The notes below the pieces were generated by a model. That model was not told where the DNA came from. It ran no database searches and saw nothing but the letters and a program-made list of their open reading frames with translations. Of a DNA stretch of 64,000 bases, positions 31,482 through 44,455 are shown piece by piece. Each line of letters opens with the position of its first letter. Within the stretch, counting starts at the first letter, position 1. The position numbers and the translations under genes are program-made. The stretch is from Vanilla planifolia. Lineage: Eukaryota; Streptophyta; Magnoliopsida; Asparagales; Orchidaceae. Where the stretch lies: positions 37,501-101,500 of the forward strand of contig JAIUJO010000290.1 in the NCBI GenBank assembly GCA_023846275.1. The letters are read 5' to 3'.

Positions 31482-34150
31482 ATTTTTTAAATTAATAGAT
31501 ATTTTAAATGAGGTCATATTTAGACGTAACAAATATTAAGTGATTCGTTTTAATAAGTTCTATCCAAATAAATATCTACTTATATAATGTTTAATATTTT
31601 ATTTACAAATATTTTTCAAGCTTGAGGAGACATTTCAATCCATACTTACTTTTTTGATGTTGGATGTAATGCTTGACTTTATTATTATATTAAAATACTC
31701 CTTTCCTATGTAGTTTATCTAATTTGTTCAAATTTTTACTTTCATTTTGTTACATTACTACGTAATGCAAATTCTTCTTTTATGTATCCTTTACATAATC
31801 TTTATTTTGTTAAATTACATTACTTCAATCTACCCCATTTTAGCCTTAAAATATATTTATTTAAAATGAGTATAATAAATACATTTATTTTATGCTTATT
31901 TACTTTTTTACTTCAAAAAAATTCCAAAGGTGACTGGAACGAGATTAAACGAATGGCATCTAACTTAACTTGAAAATCTCCATCCAACTTAAAATTTATT
32001 TATGTATTTTGAAAATTTAATTTTTATGGTTTTATCATGCTTTATAGGATATTTTGATTTGTAAAGGACTTGATGATCAAAAATGTCTAACACATTCTTC
32101 TTTGGACCATAGAATGTGACTTTCCCTAATAATTTTTCTCATTTTTAAAAAGTTTTACTTTAATTTAATTGCATTATTGTGAGAATCTAATCCCCTCTAA
32201 TGTAAACATAATATTACTTTGATTTTGTTATATTACATTGTTTAATTTATCTTATTTTAGTTTAAGTATATCTTTTCTTATTACTAAATTAATAATTAAT
32301 TATTGTTTATCCTTATTTACTTTTGTCATTTGAAATAACTCAAAGGAGCTCTACAAATTTAATTATTTATTTTTTATTTTTTAAAATTTTCTTTAGAAAG
32401 TTTTGATACTTTTTTTAATGTCTTTTTTCTTACCAAATTTGACTATCAAGAATATGATAATCAATTTCTTGAGTATATTTGAACACAATTTTACTCTATG
32501 ATTTATGTAATTTTTCAAAATTTTGCTTTGATTTTGTTATGTTGCTTTATGACTATAATTCTTCTCCAATCAAAAATTTAAAATACTTTTATTTTTATTA
32601 TGATATATTTACTTAAATTTTGTAATTTTAACTTTAATATATATTTATTCATATTCAAATATTTTTTAACTTATGTTTATTTGTATTTGTAATTTATAAT
32701 AATGAGAATCGTGGTACAATTATGATGAAACATTCTTAGACTCATCTCGATATGCTATTTCTTGTTAAATATTAATTTTTATATTCAAAATTAGTTTTTT
32801 AAAATTGTGTTGGAATGCATTATGAGACATTTTGTTTGTAGTTTAATTGACAATCAAGAATGTTATTTACTTAATAACTTGAAATGCAACTTAAAAAATT
32901 ATTCTCATTTTTTTTTTCTTTGATTAAGTTATATTATTAGGTGACTACAAATCTCTTCTTTTGTAACCATTACAATATTTTATTTTGATATATTATGTTA
33001 TTTCTTTTTTCTAATTTAATTTTAATATATGGTTACTAAATACTAACATAATATATTATTAAATAAACAAACAAATATTAACCGATCAAGATGAAACAAA
33101 CACATATTAACTCATCTTGACTTATTCTATTCAATTAAATAGCGTTTTTCATGTTTTTAAATTTTGTTTCTTATTACTTTTCACACTTCATGGGCCATTA
33201 TTATTTTTAACTTATTTTTAATCAATTTATCTCATTTTTGTTTTAATATATATATTTACTTAAACATAAAATAATATTTTTTATCATTTATTTTTTATTT
33301 TTCAATTTGGTTAAATTAAAAATAAGGTTCAATTAACACCAAAAAAAGTTGTTGGAGTCATCTTATCGTACATTATTCAGTTAAATGTTCATGTTTATAT
33401 TTCTAAATACTTTTTGGTATGTTTAACAAGATTTTTTGGTTAACTATATTAAAAAATTGATTATGTGACACTTGATCTCTTTTTTGGTATGTTTTACATT
33501 GATTTTTTGGTATTAATATGTATCCTTAAATATGTACTCTTTTGATCATTACAATGATTTAATTTTTTTATTTTATATTGCTTCAATTTAACTCAATGCA
33601 TATTTAATAATATTTATATAATATTTAAAAAATAATTTATTAATAGTTATTCTTACTTACATTTAGCATTTGCAATAATTCAAAAAAAGTAATAATTCAC
33701 ATACAAAATATGTCAATGGATTAAAATGATGATCTCTATCTGATTAAATAATAATTTCTATTTGAAGAAGCAATTTATTTTCTATGAATTTTGTATGTTT
33801 TATCAAAACTTGACTTAAAATTAACACATTTCTTCAAATTATTTGCTTGAATAAGACTATATTACTTACTGAATATGAATCTTCTCTCATGGACATTTAC
33901 ATCTTTTAAATTTGTCATATTACATTAATTCATTTTATCTTATTTCATGATTAAAAATTATGTAATTGATATTAGAATAATAATTTATTATTATCTATGT
34001 CTGTTTAATTTGTTAATTCATAGTAAATGTAAATTAGGTGTAGTGAAGAAGAATTGTACGTCTTGGTGTCAACTTGATGATTTCTATCCATTTAAATACA
34101 TGTGTATATGCTTAAGAGAGATAAGAGGCATGCTTTTTATTTAGTTCTAA

Positions 34151-36930
34151 CAAATGTATGCATGATAGTTTTGATATTATCATGATATGTTGATGCATGT
34201 AGCATGACTTCAAGTTTTAAATGAGCAAATTATTAAAAAAAAATTAATTTATGGTACACAAAAATGACTTACAAGTTCAATTAAAAAAGAAATCTTACAA
34301 ATTAATAAAATATTAGAACTCATCTTCTCATCTTCATGATTAAATAATAGTTATCAATAAATTATAATAACTTTTATTAGCTATTAATAATTATCCTTAT
34401 AGCTCTTACAATTATTATTCCTTTCCTTCCAGTTTCATTTAAAGGATTTTAGTAAATTATTTTAAACAAATTTAATTAATTATTTATACTATTTGATAAT
34501 AACTTTGTGAATTTGCAATTAATTATTAACTAAAATTTAAATATTTGTTAGTATAATTAATACTTAGATTTGAATGTATTTTTTTGTTTAATAATTTTGA
34601 ATTAACTATGTTAGTAAGTTTCTTATTGTAGTTAACTATAACAATAATAAATTTTAGTTAATAATATTTTAATATGAATAATTGTTATTACTATTATTGG
34701 ACTTAACAAATAAAAATTCCTCTAATCATTATGTAAATATCAAAATATTACTATAATATCAAAAACAAAGCAAACTTATTATAAGAATAACTAATAATCA
34801 TTAATCTCACCAATTAATGATAGTATTTTGGATAACATTCCAAACTAATTTAAGATGAATAAAATTAGTTACATATAATATAATAATAATCATCCTATTC
34901 ATGATAAATCTTACGATTAAAAAAGTTTAAAATAAAAGTTTTTTAGTTACCATAATATAATAAAAAAGTCTAATTTTATTGTAATAGTATTCTCAAAATA
35001 TCTATAAGCATTTTACTTCCTTTTTTTTTACTTTTCAAAATTCAATATTATGATTAAATGAATACTACAAATTAATAAGAGATATTTAAATTTAGTAATT
35101 ATAAAAAATAAAATATTCTAAAAACAAATGATGTAAAAGTAATTCTTGATATCATTATTTGTATCTAAAATAATAAACACTTTTTAAAAATAATTTCATT
35201 TATTATTATTAATAGTTATTCTTGTTACATGTCTTATTAGGAAAATATGTCATTAAATAAATTTTCTTATGTAATACATGGTAATTAAATTAGTCATAAA
35301 CAACTATTTAAGTTTAATTGCCAATGTTTTATACATATTAATTGTTCTATTATTATTACTTATAGTAATTTAAATTGATATACACAATTAAAATCTAACA
35401 TTCTAACATTTAAATTGTTACTAAAATTTTTTAAATATTTAAAATAGTGGTTATTCTTAATTATCTAAATTATAGTTACTTTTTGAATTAATACTATAAT
35501 TATATTTTATTCTTTATTTTATTATAATTAGTAATTACTATTTAGAATTTTAGTAATTGTTATTATTGGTAGATAAAATTTAATAATTTTTATCATTGTT
35601 ATTCTTAGTTGTAAATGGATATTGGTGCTAAATAATGCTATTATATGTGCAATTGGCACTATTATTCATAACATGATTAAATTAATATATAATTAATTAA
35701 TTTTTTGCATTTATTTTATTACATAAGTATTACAATTTACAATAAAACTATTATAAATAATATATATTCTTATTCATCCTATTATTTTTCATCTGTTTCA
35801 ATCATCCCTTCATTATAATTCATTTGTAATAAACATTGATATCCCTTTTAGGAAATATTTCATAATTATACTTGGTAAATAATTTTTATTAATTAATTAT
35901 ATTATTCCTAATGTTTATTTCTATCCATTTTAATAATGGTCACACAATAAAAATTTATTTAATTATTAATTATAGAACTATTCCTAATGGTTTTTCTTAT
36001 TTATAAAATTGTTATAGATATTACATTATTTTGGGCTATAACTACTTAATTACAAAATAAATTTCTAATATGTAACAATGAGTGGTCTTGTGAAAATTAA
36101 AGTTTAACTATTTGTTTTAGTTCCTTAATAGTCATAATCTTTTGTGTTATTAATAAAAAAAATATTTTATTAATTATTTTTAATAGTATGATAATAAATA
36201 TTGTTGTTAATAACAATGTTTATTATAATTATTAAGAATTATTCATGATATTATTTAAATGTAGTAGAAATATTCTTTAACCATTTATAGTTATAGTAAT
36301 GTTATATATGATCAATTGATAATAGCTTATATGATGACTTGATATTATTGTTAAGTTCTTTGTTTATTTAAAACTATTGTAGGAAGAAAAATTAACAACT
36401 AAGAATAAGTCAATAATTGTTTTCTTCATGAGGCAACCTTTTATCCATAATTGTGATTTTGAAATTTTAAATTTATTTGGACATATAACTCCGTATAAAC
36501 TATTACTACTTATTTTAGTTAAAATAAATATTTATCAAAAACTTTATTTGCATTAAATCATAATTTTGGGTTATCAAAAAAAATTATTAATTAATTGTCA
36601 AACTTTATAATGTTTTAATAGATATCTTATATGAAGACATTATCATTTTATTTTGTTTTTGCTTATCACATAATTTTTTATACATATTATGTAGAGTTTT
36701 CAAAAAAATTATAAGATAAGATTTTATAAGCTTGGAATAGTTATTGAAATTAATTACTTTTTTGTTCTTAATTGTTATCATTAAGAGCTTTTAAATAAAA
36801 GTTATCACAAAGAACATCATAATAAGAACATTCTTAAAACAATTTTTAATTTATTATTCTTTAATTTTTTTATTATCTTGAATTAATAATACACTTAAAA
36901 ACATGAAAAAAATGTTTAAACTTTTTATTG
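34151..36930. repeat. AT-rich repeat block A1, unrelated to the 400-bp monomer
   Basis: The 400-bp monomer phrases stop near 34,150. They are replaced by sequence rich in taattatt, attaataa and ttattattg, with no reading frame of note. Part of it has a clear relative in block A2: the phrase at about 34,407 (cttacaattattattccttt) and the one at 34,549 (tagtataattaatacttaga) are 142 bp apart. Their counterparts at about 44,648 and 44,793 are 145 bp apart. The block ends with gggagctttatg just before a polypurine tract. No gene is seen. Confidence 0.6.
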
Positions 36931-38812
36931 AGGGAGCTTTATGAAATAAAAGAAGAAGATACTACAAAGAATTAGAAGAAGAAAAGAATAGTGAGAAAAA
37001 TGAGAGTTAAGAAAGAAAAACAAGTACAAGAAGTAAAAATGAAGAGAATAACATAACTATTTTATAGAATAAATAAAAAAATTGAAAAAAGGTAATACAA
37101 AATGAAAAGTGATAAGAAAAAATAGAATAATAAGATTTAGAATAATAATAATTAGAAACAATTGTTATTATATTTAAATACTTTTTATTAATTCCAAATT
37201 TTGTTCATAATTATTATGAATGATAATAATAATAATTATTATTTCCATAAAGTTTTAATTTATTTTGTGCATAAATAATTATTTAATAGTTATATTCATA
37301 TTTTATTTTTTTTAAAAACAATTAATATTTTACCTTTCTTATCATAATTTATAATTTCAAATAATATTTAATATTAATATTATTATTAAAAAAGATAAAT
37401 AAATTAAAAAATATAAAATAATATGTTAAAAAATTTTCTAATAATAAATTTTTATAATAATTAAATTGCATTAATTTTTTCTAGTATTTATGAAATATTT
37501 ACATAATAACTATTTTTATAGTTAATTTGTAAAATAAGTCCATATAAAAACTAATATATTTCACATATTAGCTAATTTACTTTGTAGGTTGAATTTTTTT
37601 CATAGTAATAAAAATATGTATGAAGTTAAAGATAATGATTATATAATATTTGAAATAATTTATAATAGTTTTTTTGTTATTACTAATTGATGACAAGCAT
37701 TGAGAAAGTAACTAGAAAAGATTTTGTGAAGAGGTGGTAAAGTAAAAGAGAAAGGGAAAAACAAAGAAGGGTAAGAGAAAGAACATAAAAATGAGAGATA
37801 TATGGAGTAATAAAGAGATAATACAATTATGTAATAGTGGGAAAAGTTGAAAGAAAAACAAGGGAATGATTATGACAAAATAAGAGAAGATTACCAAGAA
37901 TATAAGAAATGAGAGAGCAAAAAGAGAAATAAAAGAAAGAGAGATTTGAGAGAACGTAAGAGAGATAATAAATGGTGAAAGATATACTCTCCTAAAAAGG
38001 GAGAAAAAGGAAAGAGTAAGATAGAAAGCAACAATTTAAAGGGAAGGAAGACTTCTAAATGAGGTAGCAATGATCAAAGAGTAAGAAGGGAATGAATTTA
38101 GTAGGAGGAGAGTTAGTGTGATACAAAGAAACTAAGAGACTATGAAACGCAAAGATAGAAGGAAGAAACTATGAGTGATAGTCTTATATAGAGAAAAGAA
38201 AGAAAGATGAGATGAAGAGAAGAGATAGATGGGGACTAAGTTAGAGATGGGAAAAAATTAAGGAGGCAAAGAGTGATAAATAGTTTAGTGATGGAAATGA
38301 AGTAGACAGGGCAGATTTTGTGGTTAAAGAAAGAGACAAGAGAGAGAAAGTATGGGATCAAGAAAAGATAAATGTGACAAGGGTCACAAATAGAATTGTT
38401 AGAGCATGAAGGGAATAAGGACATAACAAAGATAGTAAGGGTGAGAGAGAAGTTAGAGGCAGCATTAGAATAACTTTAAAAAATATAAGAGAAGAGAGAG
38501 ATGAAGTGTCTTAAGGTCTAAAAGATTTAGATATATGGCTAAAGAAATGGAGAGTGAAAGAATAAGAGTGGTAAAGGTGAGTGAGAAAATAGATAGAGAT
38601 AAAACAGAAGAGAGAGTGAAGGATAGAGGTTAAGGGAGCAGCAATGTGAAAGACACAATCAATGGGAAAGAAGGATAGAGATTCCAAAATGGAGAAAAAG
38701 TGGATTGAGTTCAAAAAAGTTTAAGGATGATTGAAGAGGGAGAGCGAAATGTAACAAAGAGAAGAAGAATAGGACAATGAGATAGTGAAAGAAAAAGGAC
38801 CTTTGAAGGAGC
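36931..38812. repeat. Polypurine block G1, in two parts
   Basis: 36,940-37,150 and 37,690-38,810 are strongly purine-biased on the + strand (agaga, aaagaaa, gagagag), separated by an AT-rich patch at about 37,150-37,690. The minus strand therefore shows long frames of Phe, Leu, Ser and Ile codons that have no protein-like character. The right edge, gaaagaaaaaggacctttga, resembles the right edge of block G3 at about 47,900. No gene is seen. Confidence 0.8.
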
Positions 38813-40290
38813 TTTATAAATACATAGTCCAATTCTAACTTGAAAGTTACATACTATAATATTATTAATCCTCTAATGACATTATCTCTAACAAAGTGAA
38901 ACCTTATATTTTTATGATTTCTTTTGTTATATTGATAAAATTAATTATATACTTTAGCAACAAGCTTAATCATATCTCCAATAATTAATTTTTTACATAT
39001 TTATACTACTGTACAAATTTAACTCTAATGAATTATTTATCACTAGGCCTAAAAATTAAATCTTATACTTAATGTTTCTTAAGTTTATTTAACAATGAAT
39101 TCTAGACATGACCTATACCCTTTAGGGCTTCTTCACTAAATATAATTTTTTTATGAGAAATACAAATATATATTGATCAATTTATCTTTTAGAAACTCAT
39201 GTTCTAACTCCTTCATTAGCATACCATTTATTTGATTTCTATGGATTTTGATACTACCAAACCCAAGGAGTTATTGATTACCATCTTCTCCATATTTTTT
39301 CTTTTCTAATTTACTTTCTATATTTTTTAATAAAATGCTCATCAATGACTCCATCAAATCATTCAATGTTTTCAATAATTATTTTTGTAATTAACCCATC
39401 AAACACAACATGCATATAGACTCTATCTAATGTTCAAATCAAATTAATCAAATGTTTTCATTAACTTTTCTAATTGAAAGAAAATAACTAATGTAAATAT
39501 AAATGTCATGATCAATATCAAATTATTTTAAGTTTTGAAAATAAATTAAATTATTTCCAAACATGTAATATTTATTGTTTCGTCCTTTACATGCTTACAC
39601 ATTTTTCGAACTGAAAGATATAAATTGGTCCCATCTTTTCCATTCCTTGCAAGTATCATATAGATATATTTTTTATAATTTATTAAATTAAAAATACTTT
39701 TATCTTTCAAATTTTGTAATCAATTAAAAAAAGCCGATGATGGACACATTTTTATTCTTATAAACATTAACTCTAGCAAATTTAAAAAAATCGTTGTGAA
39801 CCACAAATCTAGGCTTCTTTACATCTAAACTTAAATTATGGTTTTTTAAATAAAATTATCTCTAAAATTCTACTAATTCTTAGGTCATTTTAATCAAAGT
39901 TCCACAAAACATACATTTTCTTTGCCCATTTTTATATTTAATTCATAAGTCAACAATGATTTAAATATAAGCTCATACATTTCAATTTTTAATAACAAAT
40001 GATATGATCATTCAATCAAATGATCATTCATTCATAGTTTATCATAAAACATGAAGAAACATATATGGTGTTGGCTTGCTTGCAATATTTGAAGTCATCT
40101 TACAACAATTGTATGCACTAACAAGCTCCAAGTGATTAATATTGATAAATAATAAGTAAATCTAAAAATATTTGGTCTTCTAATCTCAACTAAATAAGCC
40201 ATAAATTTGCAAATGAGTTACACCAACACATAAAGCAAGCCCTATCTTTATAGGTCCAAAAATATGGAGACACACCTCTAAATTAACTAA
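38813..40290. other. AT-rich intervening DNA, no gene recognised
   Basis: A moderately AT-rich stretch that is neither polypurine nor tandemly repeated. Six-frame reading gives only short fragments. It lies beyond the minus-strand copia gag-type remnant and may be more of that fossil, too degraded to recognise. I see nothing else in it. Confidence 0.4.
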
Positions 40291-40852
40291 GAATTAATTT
40301 TAAGACCCCAAACCATCTTGGGTTCAATAATGGTAGGGTTTGGATGTTGTGATTTTCCAAAGAAATTTTTGAAGTTTGTTCCCTTAGGATTCCACTCATA
40401 TCTATTATGCTTTAGATTTATGGATTTTTTTAATCAAGCAATTAAAGTAAAATATATAAATTTTGAAAAATAATTACATAAAATATTTGACTTAACTTGA
40501 TAATTAAATGTACACAAACAAGGAATTGGCATTAAGTTGAACACATGGATAAATGTTTTTTCAATCTATATAGTATGTAAACATACATTGTTTTTGTCCA
40601 TTGGTTGTAATATGAAGCATTCAAGTGAACATTACTATTTTTCACATAATTGAATGAAGTACCACACACATGTAAGCGATTACAAGTAGATACATGACAA
40701 AATAAAGTAGCATACTTTGACTTTAGATCATATATTTCCTTTTTAAGTGAATCAAATTTTTCTTGTTTTTCTTTAAACAAAGAATTTTGTTCAGTTAACT
40801 TATTCATAGGGTAGAGGAAACAATACATGTTGTGTTTGATGAGTCTATCCAA
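40291..40852 (-). mobile_element. Ty1-copia (Sirevirus-like) gag-linker fossil, minus strand
   Basis: Read on the minus strand, this contains a Lys/Glu/Leu-rich coiled-coil-like segment (near 40,700-40,800) of the kind found between the gag UBN2 domain and the zinc knuckle in Sirevirus elements. Further on (near 40,300-40,430) is a stretch resembling the basic linker with the W-P-K motif that follows the knuckle. The piece is broken and points opposite to the copia pol and LTR remnant that starts immediately to its right. The assignment rests on composition and order of these two segments, so it is moderate. It looks very old. Confidence 0.45.
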
Positions 40853-41434
40853 CTAGTTAGTGAGAAGCATTGAGAAAATGAAATAAAATTAGTAAAAAAC
40901 TTAGATTTGAATAAGAATGATGAAAAATTAGAAAATCTAGAAGTAAAAACAAACAATTTATCTAGATGATGGAAATTTGCAACTTCACATCTAAAGGATT
41001 TGATTATTAGGAGATTATTTACTAATAATTCAAATTTATGTTTTGGTAGTAGAAAAGAAGAAATATGTAAAGAATTTGGAGATCTTATGACTAAGAAAAT
41101 TGAAATGAGCATGATGCTAGAGCTAATTTTTCTTAGGATTGCAAATAAGACAATAATTTCAAGACTATGGTGACACCTTTTAAAATTGATAAAACTAATG
41201 CATAAGCGCTAGCTAAAAATCAAGTTCATCATTTTAGGACTAAGCACATTGATGTTAGATATCACTTTATTAGACAGCTAGTGGCCAAAGGATTATTCAA
41301 ATTAAAGTATTCCCACAAAGCTTGAATTGGCTAATTTTTTTACCGAACCTGTACCATCGTAGCAATTTCAAACATTAAGGGAACAATTAGAAATTTTAAA
41401 CATTACATATGGTTCACTCCCTTTTGATGGTGTT

Positions 41435-41590
41435 AAAGGGGGAGAATAGTTAGGAGTGAGGGAGAGCATCAAGATAGGGGGAGCATATTAATTCTTAATT
41501 TCCTCCTTGAGAATTTTCTCTTTAAAAATTTATTTTTATCACATTTTTATATTTAAAACATTTATGTCTTGCCATCATTAAAAGGGGAGA
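41435..41590 (+). other. Cluster of three polypurine tracts before the LTR
   Basis: Purine runs lie at 41,435-41,446 (aaagggggagaa), 41,476-41,483 (agggggag) and 41,580-41,590 (aaaaggggaga). The last ends one base before the TG that starts the LTR. Multiple polypurine tracts ahead of the 3' LTR are a known hallmark of Sireviruses, and this supports the family call. Confidence 0.6.
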
Positions 41591-41591
41591 T

Positions 41592-43430
41592 TGTTACACC
41601 CTTGTGTTTGATGAGTCAATAATAAATGTTTATATTTCATATGGTCTTCTTCTAAACAAAATTGTTAATATTCAATTAAGATAAGCCATGAACTTTAAAT
41701 ACCTAAAATACTGGTCTTCAAGGCTCTTGGAGTCATGGCAAGCTTCAAGGAAATTGAAGACATGTACTAAAGCTTTCATTCTTGATTTTCTTTTTATTTT
41801 TCTTAAATTTGATATGTCCAAATTTTGAGATGATGTGGCACACAAGTAGTATTAATATTTAAAAATGTTATAAAATTAATAATTATTGAATTTTTATTTT
41901 TGGGCCAAGCTTTATTGACAAAAAGTATAGACATTAATATTTGATTTTTTAAAACTATTTAGGAATTAGTTTTCATATTTCTTTTCATAATCATTTAGAA
42001 AACTTATAATACTATGATAATATAAAATTATTTTGATACACTTATATTAAATATTTTGGCACAAACATTCCCACAAAATACCCTAAAACAACGTTACTCT
42101 CGAGAATTTTCACTGTGCATTGGGCAGGTCGACCCGACCCCACCATTGGCCCGTTCAAGCTTTTAGAAATTAAAAAAAAAATAATAAATATAAAAAGTTG
42201 GTGGGCTGACCCAGTAGGGGCGCCACCCATAGTCTAAAGGAATTCATGCCGCAGGCAACACTGAAAGGAGTACGGCAATTTAAGGTCGCAGGCGACGACA
42301 GAACAGTGCAAGATCAAGTCAACCCGAACCAGGTAATGAAATCTTGGTCAAGGAAGGGTGGAGCCAACCCCAAAGAGGCTCGAGAGTAACAGGAAGCAAA
42401 TTAGCTTTAAAGCGCAATGGCAAAGAATTTTCTGTGATGTGGGACTAAACTCCAACCTTACTATCAACGAAATAAGAAGAACAAGCACGATAAGACTGCT
42501 GAGATTATTCAGCCTAAAATGACTTGGGGAAGAATCGAACCCAGGCTGCGCGGATATGCGCCAGGATGCAGAACTATTGGAGTAAACTATTTTAAGGTGA
42601 CTTATGTCAGAACACATTTTACTAATACATGTAGGGTAGTATGCGCCCTGCTCAGATCAAGCCCGCCCAGACAAACAGACGAGATTAATCTCAAACGGTA
42701 ATTTCAAGATTCAATCTGTGTCGTCCGTGTTTGGGCCCGAATCGGACGGTAGCTGCTTTCCGTTCGTTACCCAAATGGCTAGTTGATTTTAAGAGTCTTT
42801 CGGAGTGATTTTAGAGCTCAAATTTAAGCTCTATAAATAGGGAAGAATTAAGAACTTCTAGAGGTTATATTTTGCTAAGATCTCAAAGCTTTCAGATCAC
42901 AACTTCGAGCAAAATCAAGTGAATACGGTACTTCAAATTTCATAAAGAGAAAGTGGCAAGAAGGATTCCAAAATTAGAGGTTATTGCTTCAAAAATCTCT
43001 CAATCTCTATTCCTCTATTTTTTGGTCTTGTGTGTCTCTTATTTCACTTCATGTTATTTTAAGTTTTGCCAATTTTTTTTGTATTATGTTCTTTGGGGTA
43101 AGGGCATCCCAGCATTGTGCAAAAGCCCCTCGTTTGAGTTAGGCCCGGAAAAACTCAAGTAGGTTCAGGATTAGCCGTACGTAAAATCCCAATTAGGTTT
43201 GAGGGGAACCGCACGAAAAACTTTGATTGTAATTTGGTATTTTTAGTATTGTTTTTCCCAACACCGGTTGGGGGTAGATGTAGTCTCGATTTTGAGTCAA
43301 ACCACCTTAAAAATCTTGTGTGTTATATTTCTTCTTATTCGCGCTTAATAGATTTAATTTTTATTTAAAACCTAAAATAGAAAAATTTTATTTACCACAA
43401 TTCACCCCCCCCCCCTCTTATGGGATTTTC
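41592..43430 (+). mobile_element. Copia 3' LTR (probable extent)
   Basis: Starts TGTTACACC directly after a polypurine tract. It contains a TATA box at 42,831 and, further on, the run of C residues at 43,405-43,415 in the context ttcacccc...ctctt that is familiar near the ends of many plant copia LTRs. The right limit near 43,430 is set by the return of purine-rich DNA, not by a visible target-site repeat. The first 250 bp resemble 48,035-48,260, the left LTR-like end of the second copia fossil, for example around agccatg, ggtcttcaa and gcttcaagg. The segment 42,100-42,720 is noticeably GC-richer than the rest. Confidence 0.55.
42831..42840 (+). promoter_or_regulatory. TATA box inside the LTR
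   Basis: ctataaatag matches the plant RNA polymerase II TATA consensus. It sits in the second half of the LTR, where Sirevirus promoters usually lie. It is a fossil promoter; nothing here shows that it is active. Confidence 0.6.
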
Positions 43431-43435
43431 TTAAG

Positions 43436-44455
43436 CACAAAGAACTTCAGAAGGTCACAAAGAAAGATAAAAAAGGGTGAGATGAGAAAGTCATAGCTAT
43501 GGTAAAAAATAACATAGAGATGATTATAGAGTGAAAAAAAGAAGTTTGAGTAAGAGTAAAAGAAAGATATGTAAAAAGATTATCAGAGAATGTAGAGGGA
43601 TAGTGAGATAATGATGGAGAGATAAATAAAGAGAGAAAAAAGTTATGGTATGCTTAGAATGACAAATAGAGAGACTGATAGATTTTGATGCAATTAAGCG
43701 CATGCACGACGCATAAAAGGAAAGTGAGTGAAGTGAGAAAGTGGGTAGAGATGGGTTAGAAATTAGTAAGAGAAGGAGAGATACATATTAGAGATTAAAG
43801 GAGAGAGAATAAAAGGATAGAAATGTGGGAAATATTACAAGAGAGGTAGTATAATGTTGTGTAGACAGGCACAGCTTAGAAAACATCAAGACATGATGTG
43901 AATGAAATGAAAAAAAAGATGTAAGAAGAGAGATAGAATTGGCAAAGAAGCAAAGGTGGTGCAGAGGTGAGGAAGACTTACTGGATGATATGTAGTTTGA
44001 AATTAAACAAAAAAATATGAAGATGTGAGAAAGATTAATGAGTCATAGAGACAAAGTAAGACATTGATAGAGATTACTTGTGAGAGAGGGAAGGAGAAAC
44101 AAAATAAAGAGGAGGGCAAATAAAAAATTAAGGGAGAAAAAGAGGAAGAGGGAGAGAACAATAGAAAGGGATAATTTTATAAAGAGATACACACATTGAA
44201 TGATAGAGAGGCAAAGAAGAGAGAGAGAGAAGAAATATAAAAATAAACATGTGAATGACAGAGAAGAAATAAAGATAGAGAGAACTATATGAAATAGAAG
44301 ATAGAGACTACTATAAAAAATGAGATAGAAAAAGACACAACTATTCGTTGAAAGTCAAATAGTAAGAATGAGAGAAAAGTGTTAAATGAAGTGACGTAGA
44401 TATAAAGAAAGAGAAAATAATATTGGAGAAAAAAAAATGGATGAATAAGAAGAAT
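43436..44455. repeat. Polypurine block G2
   Basis: About 1 kb of + strand purine bias (agagagatag, gaaagtgagtg, aagaagagag), beginning right after the copia LTR. It has the same character and strand as G1 and may be the other half of one block split by the element. A short non-purine island near 43,690 (caattaagcgcatgcacgac) stands out. No gene is seen. Confidence 0.8.

Larger units (their letters stand above)
311..34150. repeat. AT-rich degenerate tandem array, monomer about 400 bp
   Basis: About 34 kb in which the same ordered set of phrases keeps returning. In order these are gagacattttgattcata, gatgatcaaggatgttacac, cttggaatgcaactttctca, caatttatctcatttcttca, gctttgatttggttatatta, tgtgacctttacatcacttt, atatatttacttaatattaa, aataatttattattatttat, gatgaaacaaatgtcattg, gagctctatctaattaaata and aaatattttattttctaggg. 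Equivalent gagacatttt anchors near 6390, 6810, 7205, 7620 and 8012 give a period close to 400 bp, with occasional short or long units, so roughly 80 copies. Copies differ a great deal by substitution and small indels. No reading frame longer than about 93 codons exists, and those present are hydrophobic translations of the repeat itself. I see no gene, tRNA or transposase in the array. It is most likely an old satellite-like array that has escaped homogenisation. Confidence 0.85.
40853..43435 (+). mobile_element. Ty1-copia fossil, Sirevirus-like: pol 3' end plus 3' LTR
   Basis: Parts in order: a gag-linker-like Lys/Glu/Asn-rich segment (about 40,860-41,050); a short piece resembling the end of reverse transcriptase (about 41,060-41,160); the end of RNase H with the TKHID-type motif typical of copia (about 41,180-41,440); several polypurine tracts; and an LTR starting TGTTACACC at 41,592. 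The middle of pol is missing, so this is a heavily rearranged and broken copy. Polypurine blocks flank the 38,813-43,435 segment on both sides, so the element probably landed inside such a block. It is old, but the LTR still has a recognisable promoter-like core. Confidence 0.7.

Noticed and set aside
786-34144. About twenty small hydrophobic frames of 60-93 codons in the AT array
   Set aside because: Each lies in the 400-bp monomer and none recurs intact in neighbouring copies. The lengths fit chance in AT-rich DNA.
311-34150. CRISPR-like array
   Set aside because: The period is about 400 bp, copies are diverged, there are no short identical repeats with unique spacers, and the context is eukaryotic.
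37712-38714. Minus-strand frames rich in Phe, Leu, Ser and Ile that look like small membrane proteins
   Set aside because: They are the complement of polypurine tracts. The hydrophobicity follows from TTT, TTC, CTC and TCT codons, and no start or ribosome context supports them.
42525-42560. Pol III B-box-like word on the minus strand (gggttcgattc), possible tRNA or SINE
   Set aside because: The flanking bases do not form a T stem, there is no A box at the right distance, and there is no poly-A or T-rich tail.
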